The translations under genes and the position numbers were made by a program. A DNA stretch of 64,000 bases. It comes from Promethearchaeota archaeon. Lineage in GTDB: Archaea > Asgardarchaeota > Lokiarchaeia > Sigyniarchaeales > SOKP01. A model generated the notes under the pieces. It ran no database searches, had not been told where the DNA came from, and was given only the letters and a program-made list of their open reading frames with translations. Of the stretch, positions 9,337-18,656 are shown piece after piece. Location: contig JAHPZA010000006.1 of assembly GCA_019058445.1 (NCBI GenBank), forward strand, positions 831,063 through 895,062, given 5' to 3'. Position 1 is the first letter of the stretch, and every line of letters starts with the position of its first letter.

Positions 9337-10179
9337 ATGCCACAAATTCAAATTAGATGTCCCTCCTGTAACACGAATGGAATTATAGAGGTAGAGGATA
9401 ATGCTTTAAAAAATGTTACACGGGGGCTTTTAGCAGTTTATGTAAAAGTAAATACAATCTGTGAGCACTCATTTATCACATATGTGGATAAAAATTTGAA
9501 AATCCGAGATTATTTTATAACTGATTTTCAAATTGAAATCCCTGAAAAAATCCCATTTGAAAAAATTGAAGAACAGATTCCTGAATCTAAAATCATTAAT
9601 TTAGATTTAATTAAACTTAATTTGCCTGCAATATTAATTACATATGTTATAAAATCCATTTTTCTTAAGAGGAAAATTGTATTAATTTTTGAAGAGGAAT
9701 TTCTATATAGCCATATTATAAATTTTTTTAAATATATAACCCAAGATTTGTTTGAAATTAATATCTCTATAATCTCTAATGAAGAGTATAACGCAAATTC
9801 TAAAACATATAAAGACTTTATGGTGTTCGATGGGAATGAGATTATAAGAAATGTTAAAAAATCCATAAATCCGAAAAAATTAGCAGTAGAAAAACAAATC
9901 GTTTATAATTTTTTTTCTGAAGTTGATGGGGATTCGGCCCTAATTTTATTACGTAATGATATACAAAGGGCTTTTATGCTTTCAAAAGCTATTGTTGACA
10001 TTATTCAAAATCAGAAAAGGGATGAAAAAATCAACATCTTAAAAATTTCAAAAGAATTGGAAGATACATATCAGATAAAACTAGATAGTAAGTATTTAAA
10101 TCTTTTAATTGAAATTGTAAGATATTATTTTAAAATTGATGTTCCTAATATATCTCAAAGTTTTCTTAACTCTATTTAA
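9337..10179 (+). CDS. Uncharacterised zinc-site protein, paralogue 4 of 4
   Basis: Fourth member (280 aa), closest to paralogue 3. It has CPSC and TICEHSFITYVDKN for the putative zinc site, TRGLLAVYVKVN and RDYFITDFQ. The second half has ITYVIKSIFLKRKIVLIF, INFFKYITQDLF and MVFDGNEIIRNV, with a terminal IEIVRYYFKIDVPN helix. It is preceded by 214 bp of AT-rich DNA and followed 125 bp later by another 7TM gene. No recognised enzymatic motif. An overlapping antisense reading frame at 9528-9866 lacks support and is ignored. Confidence 0.8.
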   Translation: MPQIQIRCPSCNTNGIIEVEDNALKNVTRGLLAVYVKVNTICEHSFITYVDKNLKIRDYFITDFQIEIPEKIPFEKIEEQIPESKIINLDLIKLNLPAILITYVIKSIFLKRKIVLIFEEEFLYSHIINFFKYITQDLFEINISIISNEEYNANSKTYKDFMVFDGNEIIRNVKKSINPKKLAVEKQIVYNFFSEVDGDSALILLRNDIQRAFMLSKAIVDIIQNQKRDEKINILKISKELEDTYQIKLDSKYLNLLIEIVRYYFKIDVPNISQSFLNSI

Positions 10180-10304
10180 ACTCTAATTTTTAAAAAGCTA
10201 CTTAATTTTTTCAAAATTTATCGCGGATAAGAAGAATTTTATATAAAAGTTCTACAATGCATATATTAATTTCATTTAAATTTATTTCATGGTGATAGAT
10301 TTTA

Positions 10305-11021
10305 ATGGTATTATGTCAAGTTACTACTGCTCGAATTATTCAAGTATATTTAGGTTATGGATCGATTACAGCTTTTTTTCTCTATCTAGCTTATAAAACA
10401 TTTAAACAAGAAAAAAAAAAGTTAAACCTTGTTTTTAGTCTTATGTATATATCTACTGCAATCGGAATCATCATAACATTTATTTATGCGCCTATTACAA
10501 ATCCAGAAATAGCCACAACCATGCATTATATTGCAATTTATTTTATTATTCTAGCGCCAATCTTCCTCTTACTTTTTACATTAATCTTTTTAAAAACTGA
10601 GGAAGTTTTTACAACTAATAAACAGTTTGCTTTAATTACGATTTATGCTTTACTCACAGCTATTATATTTCTCATCCCGAATGGAGTCGAGATTAATGAG
10701 AGTACTGGTTGGAATCCTCATTGGAGCTGGCCACTTTTTATTTATGTAGCAATATTATTAACTATGGTTTCTGATGGACCCTCATTATATTATTCATGGA
10801 TGTTATATAAGAAATTTGATGATGATCAGCTAAAAAGAAAATGGAAATATGTTATTATAGGGATGAGTGAACTATATACCGTGCAATATGGAACATTTTT
10901 AGTACATGCAATTAATAATCCTACTTTACGTACAATATTTGCTCCAATTTCATTGATATTATCAATTACTGGTGCTTATCTCATGTATTATGGGTATGCG
11001 AAGAGATTTAAACCTAAATAA
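10305..11021 (+). CDS. 7TM membrane protein (sensor-like), paralogue B
   Basis: Close paralogue (238 aa) of the protein at 8406, aligned over its whole length. Both share an N-terminal helix after MVLCQVTTARII, the basic loop FKQEKKKLN, FIYAPITNPE, the PNGVEINESTGWNPHWSWPL loop, KRKWKYVIIGMSELY and the terminal MYYGYAKRFK. Seven helices; predicted membrane sensor without output domain. A GGTGAT motif lies 8-13 bases before the ATG, matching the GGTG before the paralogue's chosen start. Together with paralogue 4 it repeats the zinc-protein/7TM pairing. Confidence 0.8.
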   Translation: MVLCQVTTARIIQVYLGYGSITAFFLYLAYKTFKQEKKKLNLVFSLMYISTAIGIIITFIYAPITNPEIATTMHYIAIYFIILAPIFLLLFTLIFLKTEEVFTTNKQFALITIYALLTAIIFLIPNGVEINESTGWNPHWSWPLFIYVAILLTMVSDGPSLYYSWMLYKKFDDDQLKRKWKYVIIGMSELYTVQYGTFLVHAINNPTLRTIFAPISLILSITGAYLMYYGYAKRFKPK

Positions 11022-11173
11022 GATTAATCTTTTATTTAATGATTTTTATAACTTTTTTTTTATGATTCATAATTATCTTCCTTTTTTCTTAAATAATCAT
11101 AAAGAGTATGGAAAAAGTTTATATATCTCATATTTAACTAAATATATAACATTAAAATTGAGGAGGATATTTA

Positions 11174-11914
11174 ATGGCTATTGAACTTACTTTAGAGGAT
11201 TTTTTACAGGGAAGTTTAGCTTTCATTTTTATCTTAATTTCTTTTATTGTAGCAATAAAATTATTGCTGAAATATTTTACACATAAGCAAAGTACGCTAC
11301 TTTTCGCAGGATTGACATGGATTTTTATGGTATCCCCCTGGTTTAATACCGGTTTTAATTTCTTATATGTTTTTATAGCAGGAGTGTCAATGTCCGATCA
11401 ATTATACTTCTTAATAGGTTATTTTTGGATTCCTTTTCCACTAGTGGCTTGGTTAGCTCTCTACACTGAATTTAAATACCAAAAATATCATAATAAGATA
11501 ATCATCATTACCATTATTCAGGGTATAATTTATGAAATTATCTTTTTTTACTATTTATTCACCGATATATCTGTAATAGCGACAAAGAAAGGTATCTTTA
11601 ATGATGAGTTAACGACACCATTTCTTATCTATATATTAGTTATTTTAGTAATTGCAATAATCACAGGATTTTCATTCGGGTTTGAATCTTTTAAATCAAC
11701 AAATCCAGAAATCAAATTGAAAGGAAAATTCATTTTAGCGGCTTGGCTCTCCTTCTTTATTGGAGCACTTTTAGATGCGGGACTATTTGCATTTACTACA
11801 TTTCTTTTGATTCTTGCTAGATTAATTTTGATGTCAAGTGCTATTGAATTCTATTTTGGATTCTTCTTGCCAAGATGGGTTAAAAAATTATTGATTAAAG
11901 AAGAAAATGTCTAA
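11174..11914 (+). CDS. 7TM membrane protein, divergent from paralogues A and B
   Basis: Integral membrane protein of 246 aa with about seven hydrophobic helices. It lacks the GWxPHWSW loop and KRKWK motif of the two preceding proteins, so it is a distant relative or a different 7TM family. Notable blocks are GLTWIFMVSPWFNTGF, WIPFPLVAWLALYTEFKYQKY and the C-terminal FGFFLPRWVKKLLI. A strong Shine-Dalgarno, GAGGAGGAT, lies 6-7 bases before the ATG. It is one of the clearest ribosome-binding sites in the window and fixes this start. No recognised function. Confidence 0.75.
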   Translation: MAIELTLEDFLQGSLAFIFILISFIVAIKLLLKYFTHKQSTLLFAGLTWIFMVSPWFNTGFNFLYVFIAGVSMSDQLYFLIGYFWIPFPLVAWLALYTEFKYQKYHNKIIIITIIQGIIYEIIFFYYLFTDISVIATKKGIFNDELTTPFLIYILVILVIAIITGFSFGFESFKSTNPEIKLKGKFILAAWLSFFIGALLDAGLFAFTTFLLILARLILMSSAIEFYFGFFLPRWVKKLLIKEENV

Positions 11915-11948
11915 TTCAATAATTGCAATTTTATTTGCTTTTAAAATA

Positions 11949-13328
11949 TTATTTTAATAATTTTTTTTCTTTTGCATCTAATTCTAGCCAATCACTAATA
12001 GTTTTGAGTTGCTTCCGTGAAGAATTGCATAAAATCCTTAAAAAGGGTAGGAACTCTTGTACTGCCTCTATTGATGATATTTCATATTTCGCATTTAACT
12101 TATCAATCATGCTTCTCTCGGCGCTTGTCAATGAATATGATCCTGACGTGATATATCTTGGAAAAACAACTCGACGAAATCCTTTTGTTGGCGGACTTCT
12201 CTTACGAGATAAGGCAACTCCTCCAGCAAAAAGATCGTAAAAATAAGGTAATAAGGCCCAGTACTGATTTTTTCTGATCCTTCCGAAAATCTCGTCTGCT
12301 AATGATAGATTTTCATAAGCATTTGCGAGATCTTCATTAACATTCAAAAATGTGGGAAGATTTTCATTGACCCACTTGTACAAGAAATTATAATCTACGT
12401 CAGATTTATCAGTTAAATTACGCGCTTCCTCCAAAGTATTAACTTTTTGGAATAAATCTCGAATTAGTGCAAAAATTTCTTCAGTACTATCTCTATGCAG
12501 ATTTAAAATTAACTCCTTAATATCCATACTCACTGATCCTTGACTTATAGCTTGAAGATCATTGATTACCCCTCTTAAATCACCCATATTCTTCTTAATG
12601 ATTAATTGTAAATCTTCTGGAGTAAGACTAGAAATATGTTCTCGTTTGAGAATATTCTGAGCAATCTTAAAAACCTCTTCATCTGGTAAAGGATGCACTT
12701 CGAATCTTCGTATATTCTTGTAAAGATTTTGAAGGCTTTGTTTGTATTCATTAGAACACATAATTATAGGGAACTGAGTGCTTCCAATGAGATCCACTAT
12801 TGTGGGGACAGCTCCTCGATCTTTTGTTCCATAAATACCATCTACCTCATCAATTAAGATTAATTTTTGTTTTGATTCGGTTATAAAATCCATAATTCCT
12901 CGAGATTTGACAGTCTCTTTTAATTTTTTTTCAAGAGTATCTCGAGTCCGTGTATCAGAAGCATTTGTTTCAATAACATCCATATTTAAGTCATGAGCCA
13001 AAGCATATACAATGGAAGTTTTTCCTATACCCGGAGGGCCTTCTAATAAGACCGCTGTTTTTTCAGGAGGAAGCTTTATTTCTTCTTTTTGTTCTTTTTC
13101 TACGGCTGTTCTATTATAAGCTCTTATTTTTTTATTTTTCTCATTTATGCTCTTGATTTCTTTGAAAAAAGTTCGTATAAAATTCGTTAATTCTTCTGCC
13201 AAATCAACTCGGTGACCTTCTACTTTCGCAGAGGGTAATGCCATTTCGTTCATGCTTTTTGGGCGGTATTTTTCAACCCAAGGCATCTCAACTGCTACTT
13301 TTGTAGGTTTTTTCGCTATTTCTCCCAC
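11949..13328 (-). CDS. rfcL: Replication factor C large subunit
   Basis: Large subunit of the clamp loader that opens the PCNA ring onto primed DNA. AAA+ motifs are canonical: RFC box PWVEKYRPKS near residue 16, Walker A GPPGIGKTS at about 97-105 and Walker B LILIDEVDG. Sensor-1 is CSNEY. At 459 aa it is near the usual archaeal length. There is an unusual lysine/glutamate-rich insertion (about 55-88) between the RFC box and Walker A. A C-terminal PIP box is not obvious. It is the last gene of a minus-strand operon with a GNAT gene and two small-subunit genes; only 9 bp separate it from the preceding gene. Confidence 0.93.
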   Translation of the reverse strand: MGEIAKKPTKVAVEMPWVEKYRPKSMNEMALPSAKVEGHRVDLAEELTNFIRTFFKEIKSINEKNKKIRAYNRTAVEKEQKEEIKLPPEKTAVLLEGPPGIGKTSIVYALAHDLNMDVIETNASDTRTRDTLEKKLKETVKSRGIMDFITESKQKLILIDEVDGIYGTKDRGAVPTIVDLIGSTQFPIIMCSNEYKQSLQNLYKNIRRFEVHPLPDEEVFKIAQNILKREHISSLTPEDLQLIIKKNMGDLRGVINDLQAISQGSVSMDIKELILNLHRDSTEEIFALIRDLFQKVNTLEEARNLTDKSDVDYNFLYKWVNENLPTFLNVNEDLANAYENLSLADEIFGRIRKNQYWALLPYFYDLFAGGVALSRKRSPPTKGFRRVVFPRYITSGSYSLTSAERSMIDKLNAKYEISSIEAVQEFLPFLRILCNSSRKQLKTISDWLELDAKEKKLLK

Positions 13329-13337
13329 CTGTTTTTA

Positions 13338-14384
13338 TTATAAATTTTCTGAAAAGAGGCATAGTTTAGATAAGAGCGCAGATATTTGAATATCATTGTC
13401 TATCCCATCAAGAGCTCTAAAATCGGCATCTGCGACAAAATTAAGTAATTTAACTCGAGCATATTTACTCAATGGTAATTTATTCAATTCCTCAAGTAAT
13501 AACTTAAATAGCTCATGAGCATTATATTTATAATTAGATATAATTTTTCTTGCTAATTCTCTTGCTTTTGGAAAATTACCATTTAATGTGAGTAGTAAAA
13601 GGCTCCTTATTATATCAATTTGAAATTTCTGAGCATTTTCGTATAGTTTTTCCAAACTTATACTGTTCCCACTTACGCTGCATAATTGCAATAAATCAAT
13701 TGCTCGAGATATTTTTCCCTCAGAGAGTTTATAAAGAACCTCTATGACAGGAACATCAATTTGTAAAGATTCTTGCTGTGAAATGCTTATTATCAACTCT
13801 TTAAATGATTGAAAATCCACTTGAGAGATTAAAAAAATTTGGCATCGACTTACGATAGGATCTATTATACCTGAAATTTTAGTTGTAATTAAGATCATGC
13901 GACAATTTGTCCCATATATTTCCATTAGTCGTCTAAATCCTTGTTGATTAGAACCTAATGCCTCAAAATTTTTAACGATCAAGATTTTAAATGGGACATC
14001 TCCTAAAACCTTAAGTTGTACAAATGGTTTGACTTTAACTTTAAGAAAAGCAGGAGTAGTGATCCTCTTACCAGCTATACTTCCAATTTTACTTGTTGAG
14101 ACATATGATCCCAATTTAGCCAAATTTCTTTCTTCTTCTGTTAAGGGTACATCAGCGTAAATTAATTTATAATTCGCAGTAAAATATCTTCCCAAAAACT
14201 CTTTAGAAAATAAGCTAGCAATAGTAGCTTTTCCGACACCTTCGGATCCGACCATTAATAAGTGAGGAAAGTTTCTTTTTTTAATTATATTTTTTAAATT
14301 TTTGATAACTTCCTGTCTTCCACATATCTCATCTAAGCTTTTGGGTAAATATTTTATACGCCATATGGGAATCATTTCACTCAA
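13338..14384 (-). CDS. Replication factor C small-subunit paralogue with degenerate ATPase motifs
   Basis: AAA+ clamp-loader subunit (348 aa) with the RFC fold but a probably inactive ATPase. The RFC box is altered (IWRIKYLPKSLDEI). Walker A reads GSEGVGKAT (46-54), with Ala after the Lys. The Walker B strand is KILIVKNFEAL, so the DE acidic pair is replaced by K and N. The SRC motif (DPIVSRCQIF), whose arginine reaches into the neighbouring subunit, is retained. That pattern suits a subunit that stimulates its neighbour's ATPase without hydrolysing itself, comparable to non-hydrolysing clamp-loader subunits elsewhere. Encoded between rfcS and rfcL. Confidence 0.88.
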   Translation of the reverse strand: MSEMIPIWRIKYLPKSLDEICGRQEVIKNLKNIIKKRNFPHLLMVGSEGVGKATIASLFSKEFLGRYFTANYKLIYADVPLTEEERNLAKLGSYVSTSKIGSIAGKRITTPAFLKVKVKPFVQLKVLGDVPFKILIVKNFEALGSNQQGFRRLMEIYGTNCRMILITTKISGIIDPIVSRCQIFLISQVDFQSFKELIISISQQESLQIDVPVIEVLYKLSEGKISRAIDLLQLCSVSGNSISLEKLYENAQKFQIDIIRSLLLLTLNGNFPKARELARKIISNYKYNAHELFKLLLEELNKLPLSKYARVKLLNFVADADFRALDGIDNDIQISALLSKLCLFSENL

Positions 14385-14420
14385 GCTTTTACTATCACTT
14401 GTTATATTTTATCGTTTTTT

Positions 14421-15401
14421 CTATTTACTCATTTTGTTAATTATTTCTGCCATTAAAGCCAATATTTGAATATGCTCATCTGCTCCTTGACTGATTCTAT
14501 AATCTATCTTTCCTAAAAAATTATACAAATAAATGATTTCTTTTTGTTCAATTTTCAGCTTCGGTAAAAGACCTATAATTTGTCTAATGAAATTTCTACT
14601 ATCAAAATTTTCAACTTCTATTAAGATTTCTTTTGTGCGAATAAAATCCATTGCCAAAATAGCTTCAAATAAATCATTTAATGTTGGTTTATCTACAAAA
14701 CCAGAAATCTTTAGGATTTCATTAATATCTAAGTTTTCTAATAATTCCAGTGCCACTGCACTTTGGAGAGTATTTATCGCTTTTCTTAAATCTCCACCAG
14801 AGATAAAAAAGAGCGTTTCAAAAAAATCTTCAGAGCTCTTACCTGGAATCTTCAATTTTTCTTGTTTTGTAATATATTTTAACCTTTCTATTATCATTTC
14901 TTTGGAAAGACTTACAAACCTAAAAACAGCACACCTAGATATTATTGGATCGATAATACGATTAATGTAATTACACATCAAGATAAATTTTACTTGATTT
15001 GATGTTTTCTCAATGATTCTTCTTAAAGCTTGTTGTACTTGGTTTGGGATATTATCAGCTTCATCTAAAATCACGATTTTCAAGGATTTTTCTCCAATAA
15101 TCATATTCTGATTCACGAAATCCTTAATAACTCCCCGAACATAACCCATTCTTACCGTATCCGACGCATTTAATTCTAAAAGATCTCTATAATAATGATC
15201 TCCCTTTAATAATGATTTTGCAATTATTAATGCGGTGCTTGTCTTTCCGGTCCCCGCTGGACCGGTAAAGATCATATGTGGCATATTACCGCTCATTACG
15301 AAGTCTTTTAGATTATTAATTACGATATTTTGACTTACAATATCATCAAAATCTTTAGGTCGATATTTTTCAACCCAAGGTACGTCTAAATTGAGAGTCA
15401 T
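14421..15401 (-). CDS. rfcS: Replication factor C small subunit
   Basis: Canonical ATPase small subunit (326 aa) of the archaeal clamp loader. RFC box VPWVEKYRPKDFDDIV, Walker A GPAGTGKTS (47-55), Walker B IVILDEADNI, sensor-1 CNYI and the SRC motif DPIISRCAVF are all intact, as is the GGDLRKAINTLQ sensor-2 helix. The C-terminal collar domain follows. It is the second gene of the GNAT-rfcS-rfcS paralogue-rfcL operon, with 20-36 bp gaps. It presumably provides the hydrolysing positions of a heteropentamer containing the degenerate paralogue. Confidence 0.95.
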   Translation of the reverse strand: MTLNLDVPWVEKYRPKDFDDIVSQNIVINNLKDFVMSGNMPHMIFTGPAGTGKTSTALIIAKSLLKGDHYYRDLLELNASDTVRMGYVRGVIKDFVNQNMIIGEKSLKIVILDEADNIPNQVQQALRRIIEKTSNQVKFILMCNYINRIIDPIISRCAVFRFVSLSKEMIIERLKYITKQEKLKIPGKSSEDFFETLFFISGGDLRKAINTLQSAVALELLENLDINEILKISGFVDKPTLNDLFEAILAMDFIRTKEILIEVENFDSRNFIRQIIGLLPKLKIEQKEIIYLYNFLGKIDYRISQGADEHIQILALMAEIINKMSK

Positions 15402-15421
15402 ATTATTAATTCCTATTAAAT

Positions 15422-15892
15422 CTAATCATCATTAGGATCATCTTTAGTAAGATCAAGTTCTAAAACTTCGTACACCTTCTTAAAGTGCATCTTTTCATAT
15501 AATTTAGAGGCTTCTACAGCTTTATCTTTAATATTGACTTTAATTTTTTCAACTTTAATTCTTTTTAGATGTTCAAGTGCTTTCTTTAAGAGAAGCTCTC
15601 CTACTCCTTGACCCCGATATTCGCTTTTTAAGTATAATTGTTTAATATATCCTTCTGACATTCCAAAGGGATCAATTCTCAGTTCTGCAATAATCATACC
15701 GGCAACGTCATTATTATCTTCATTTACTGCTATTAAAATCCCATGTCTTTGTAATGGATCATATAATCTTCTTTGAATTCCCCAATCGAAACGTTTTGGA
15801 TCAAATTTTTGTCCTAGTCCCTCAACTAACTGTTTAGTAAATTCTCTTAAAGCATCAATCTCATCTGGAGAAGCAATTTCTACTTTAATCAA
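15422..15892 (-). CDS. GNAT family N-acetyltransferase
   Basis: Acetyl-CoA-dependent N-acetyltransferase of 156 aa. The acetyl-CoA pyrophosphate-binding motif A is clear (IKQLYLKSEYRGQGVGELLL, with RGQGVG), followed by the helix KKALEHLK. Motif B includes NIKDKAVEASKLYEKMHFKK. Close in pattern to RimI-like or small-molecule acetyltransferases; the substrate cannot be assigned. It appears to be the first gene of the operon with the clamp-loader subunits, 20 bp upstream of rfcS. That arrangement is suggestive but not proof of a link to replication. Confidence 0.88.
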   Translation of the reverse strand: MIKVEIASPDEIDALREFTKQLVEGLGQKFDPKRFDWGIQRRLYDPLQRHGILIAVNEDNNDVAGMIIAELRIDPFGMSEGYIKQLYLKSEYRGQGVGELLLKKALEHLKRIKVEKIKVNIKDKAVEASKLYEKMHFKKVYEVLELDLTKDDPNDD

Positions 15893-16085
15893 TTTTAAAT
15901 CAGCTTCAAATTCTTAAATAGTTTCAAATTTTATAAGATAAATAAGTGATTTATATATTTTATTTATTTTAATTAATTAAAATTTTTTATTTATTTCAAA
16001 ATAAATCATGTCTAACTTAATATTTTGACAAATTCTTGTTTAGAAAATAATTTATTAATTCTAAGAACGTAACTTTATATCAAAC

Positions 16086-17591
16086 ATGGATAAAATTAAA
16101 GAATCTAAATATTTAGCTATTGATCTAGGTGCTTCTTCAGGCAGAGTGATAGTCGGAACAATAGAAGAAAATAAATTAAAATTAGAAGAAATTTATCGTT
16201 TTCCAAATAGTAGTATTCAAATTGGTGAATCTCTTTATTGGGATCTTTTGTCATTATTTAAAGAAATGAAAAATGCATTATTGAAATATGTAAAAAAATA
16301 TGGAACGTCATTGGAATCAATAGGGGTTGATACATGGGGGGTAGACTTTGTACTTTTAGATGAAAACAATGAACTTATTGGGCCTATGCATCATTATAGA
16401 GACAAAAGAACTGTTGGAATGATAGAAGAAATGTGCAAGGTTGTTCCTAAGCAGGAAATTTTTAATCAAACAGGTATCCAATTTATGGAACTTAATAGCT
16501 CTACTCAAATTTACTCAATGGTTAAGAATAAATCGCCCCGCCTGAAAATTACTAAGATTTTTATGATGCTCCCCGACTATTTTAACTATCTGTTATCAGG
16601 TGTTATAGTTTCAGAATTCTCAGATGCTACAACAACTCAACTCTATAATCCTGTCAAGAAAGAATGGGCATATGATATAATTAAAAAATTGGGACTAAAA
16701 CCAGAATGGTTTCAGAAAATCGTGCCTGGAGGTACGATATTAGGCTCCATACAAGATTATATTGCAGAAGAAGTAGGTTTAAATAAAAGGACGAAAATAA
16801 TTGCCCCCCTCACACATGATACAGGATCAGCATATGCAGCAGTGCCGGTTGATATGAATGAATATGAAGAAGGTGAATTTGGTATTTTAAGTTCAGGTAC
16901 TTGGAGTTTAATAGGGGTTGAGTTAAAAAATCCTATAATTTCAGATAAAGCTTTAAGATATAATTATACGAATGAAGGCGGGATTAATGGAACGATTCGA
17001 TTCTTAAAAAACATTACAGGAATGTGGTTAATTCAAGAATGTAAGAAATTATGGGAAAAAGATAATCTTAGATTAACCTGGGATGATATTGAGCGTGAGG
17101 CTCAAAAAGAGGAGAGCTTCCAATTCTTCATTAATCCTGACGATCATACTTTTATGAATCCAAGTAACATGATAAATGCTATCAAAAATTACTGTAAAAC
17201 TACAAATCAAAAAATACCTGAAACTATCGGACAACTTTCAAGACCAATTTTTGAATGTCTTGCATTCAGATATAGGGAAGCAATAGAAAATCTTGAAGAT
17301 ACTACTGGATACAAAATAAGAGTTCTTCATATTATAGGGGGAGGGAGTCAAAATGCGCTGTTAAATCAATTTACCGCTAATGTATTAAATATTCCGGTAA
17401 AAGCTGGACCAATAGAGGCTACAGCTATAGGTAATCTCCTCGTTCAAGCACTTTCCTTAGGAAAAATAAAAACTATTATTGAGTTAAGACAAATTGTAAG
17501 AAATTCATTTCCGATTATAGAGTTCACTCCTAAAGATGTAAATAGATGGAATGATGGATATAAAAAATACTTAAAAACCATCAAATCATAG
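16086..17591 (+). CDS. rhaB: Rhamnulokinase-like FGGY carbohydrate kinase
   Basis: FGGY-family sugar kinase (501 aa), best matching rhamnulokinase (L-rhamnulose to L-rhamnulose-1-phosphate). It has the N-terminal phosphate loop AIDLGASSGRVIVG, then ESIGVDTWGVDFVLLDENN and HHYRDKRTVGM. The second ATPase lobe has PLTHDTGSAYAAVP, SSGTWSLIGVE and HIIGGGSQNALLNQFTANV. All are RhaB-like and the length is typical. No rhamnose isomerase or aldolase is nearby, so the pathway is incomplete in this window. Single gene with AT-rich flanks; no Shine-Dalgarno seen. Confidence 0.87.
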   Translation: MDKIKESKYLAIDLGASSGRVIVGTIEENKLKLEEIYRFPNSSIQIGESLYWDLLSLFKEMKNALLKYVKKYGTSLESIGVDTWGVDFVLLDENNELIGPMHHYRDKRTVGMIEEMCKVVPKQEIFNQTGIQFMELNSSTQIYSMVKNKSPRLKITKIFMMLPDYFNYLLSGVIVSEFSDATTTQLYNPVKKEWAYDIIKKLGLKPEWFQKIVPGGTILGSIQDYIAEEVGLNKRTKIIAPLTHDTGSAYAAVPVDMNEYEEGEFGILSSGTWSLIGVELKNPIISDKALRYNYTNEGGINGTIRFLKNITGMWLIQECKKLWEKDNLRLTWDDIEREAQKEESFQFFINPDDHTFMNPSNMINAIKNYCKTTNQKIPETIGQLSRPIFECLAFRYREAIENLEDTTGYKIRVLHIIGGGSQNALLNQFTANVLNIPVKAGPIEATAIGNLLVQALSLGKIKTIIELRQIVRNSFPIIEFTPKDVNRWNDGYKKYLKTIKS

Positions 17592-17700
17592 ATTTTTTTT
17601 TTAGAAATGTTGTTTTCAAACTGTTCTTAAGTATTATGACTAACAACGCAAAAATAAATAATGAGATAAATTTATTGAAAAAAAGGTTTTATATTATCAA

Positions 17701-17970
17701 TTAACGTGCAGAAACTCCGTCCCAAGCCTTTACTTCGGGATCAACATGACCACAAGCGGGACATTGCTGATTTACTTCCCAAGCTTCTAGTGCTGGATGA
17801 ACGCGAGTATAAAGCCCGCCACACTTCTCACAAACTAAAAATTTAGCTCCACACCCATCACACATTTCTAGTGTGCCATTTTCAACAAATCTAAAGGTCC
17901 TTTTCATCCACTCATCATTAACGATTCTAAAACTTTTTCCACCGCATTGCGTACATTCCTTTTCGACCAA
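17701..17970 (-). CDS. Small zinc-ribbon protein
   Basis: 89-residue protein with four CxxC pairs: CTQC (about 6-9), CDGC, CEKC and CPAC. That is enough for two zinc ribbons. The spacing CDGCGAKFLVCEKCGG forms a tight double knuckle, and a basic aromatic stretch (EWMKRTFRF) lies between knuckles. Start is TTG at 17970, directly before the first ribbon; no upstream alternative is better. Such small proteins often bind nucleic acid or a larger complex; no specific family was recognised. Stands alone on the minus strand. Confidence 0.7.
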   Translation of the reverse strand: MVEKECTQCGGKSFRIVNDEWMKRTFRFVENGTLEMCDGCGAKFLVCEKCGGLYTRVHPALEAWEVNQQCPACGHVDPEVKAWDGVSAR

Positions 17971-18128
17971 AATTATTTACCTTCTTTTTGCTGTTATAAT
18001 TTATTTTTAATTAATTAGGGATTTGTATATGTAATAAATTTTATTTTTAAAAATTTTTAGTTTTCAAATTATTTATGTATTGCTAACTAAAATTAACCTT
18101 TATAGAGGAATGATTAAAGTCAATCTTT

Positions 18129-18452
18129 TTACATTGTCAATTTTTTAGTTGAACCTGTTCCTTTTACTTCGGGATTTACTCGTTCGAGTTCTCCAATCAA
18201 TTGATACACTTTATCGTCATTTAGAGCTTCGCCGAATTTTATCAACATTTCCTTACTTCCAACAAATAATCCCTTTCTTTTCATTGGTTTGCCGTCATCA
18301 GTTAAGGGATTTACTTCTAAATGTAATAATGCTGGTCTTGTTTTTGTCGCAGGAACTTTTACAACAAATACCCCTTCAACTGGAGTTTCCATTTTTTCCC
18401 AATCCTTCCCACTCTTTAGGTGTTCTTTTAATTGAGCTTGTATATCTGCCAC
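18129..18452 (-). CDS. Conserved hypothetical protein
   Basis: 107-residue soluble protein without recognised motifs. Content is mixed alpha/beta: an N-terminal helix (QAQLKEHLKSGKDWEKM), strands VEGVFVVKVPATKTRP and LLHLEVNPLTDDGKPMKRKG, then a helix rich in Lys and Glu and a basic tail. A possible small beta-barrel or nucleic acid-binding fold is a guess from strand pattern only. It is convergent with the ribbon-helix-helix regulator promoter region. An overlapping plus-strand frame is rejected because this minus-strand frame has protein-like composition. Confidence 0.65.
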   Translation of the reverse strand: MADIQAQLKEHLKSGKDWEKMETPVEGVFVVKVPATKTRPALLHLEVNPLTDDGKPMKRKGLFVGSKEMLIKFGEALNDDKVYQLIGELERVNPEVKGTGSTKKLTM

Positions 18453-18656
18453 TTATTTCTCACCATAATTTTAATTATTATATTGTTTTATTTTTTACTG
18501 TAATTGTATTATATGTTACATATAAGATCTTATATATATATTTTTTTAAAAATTATTTTTGTCGGAATTACTGGGGTCTTTTTCCACTGAAATCTTAAAT
18601 ATCACCTCCATATATATATTATTATCGAAATTTTTAAAGATCTGGTGAGTAAAGTT

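Noticed and set aside
18149..18598. 149-residue plus-strand ORF
   Set aside because: Antisense to the better-supported 107-residue gene, with low-complexity Phe/Leu composition.
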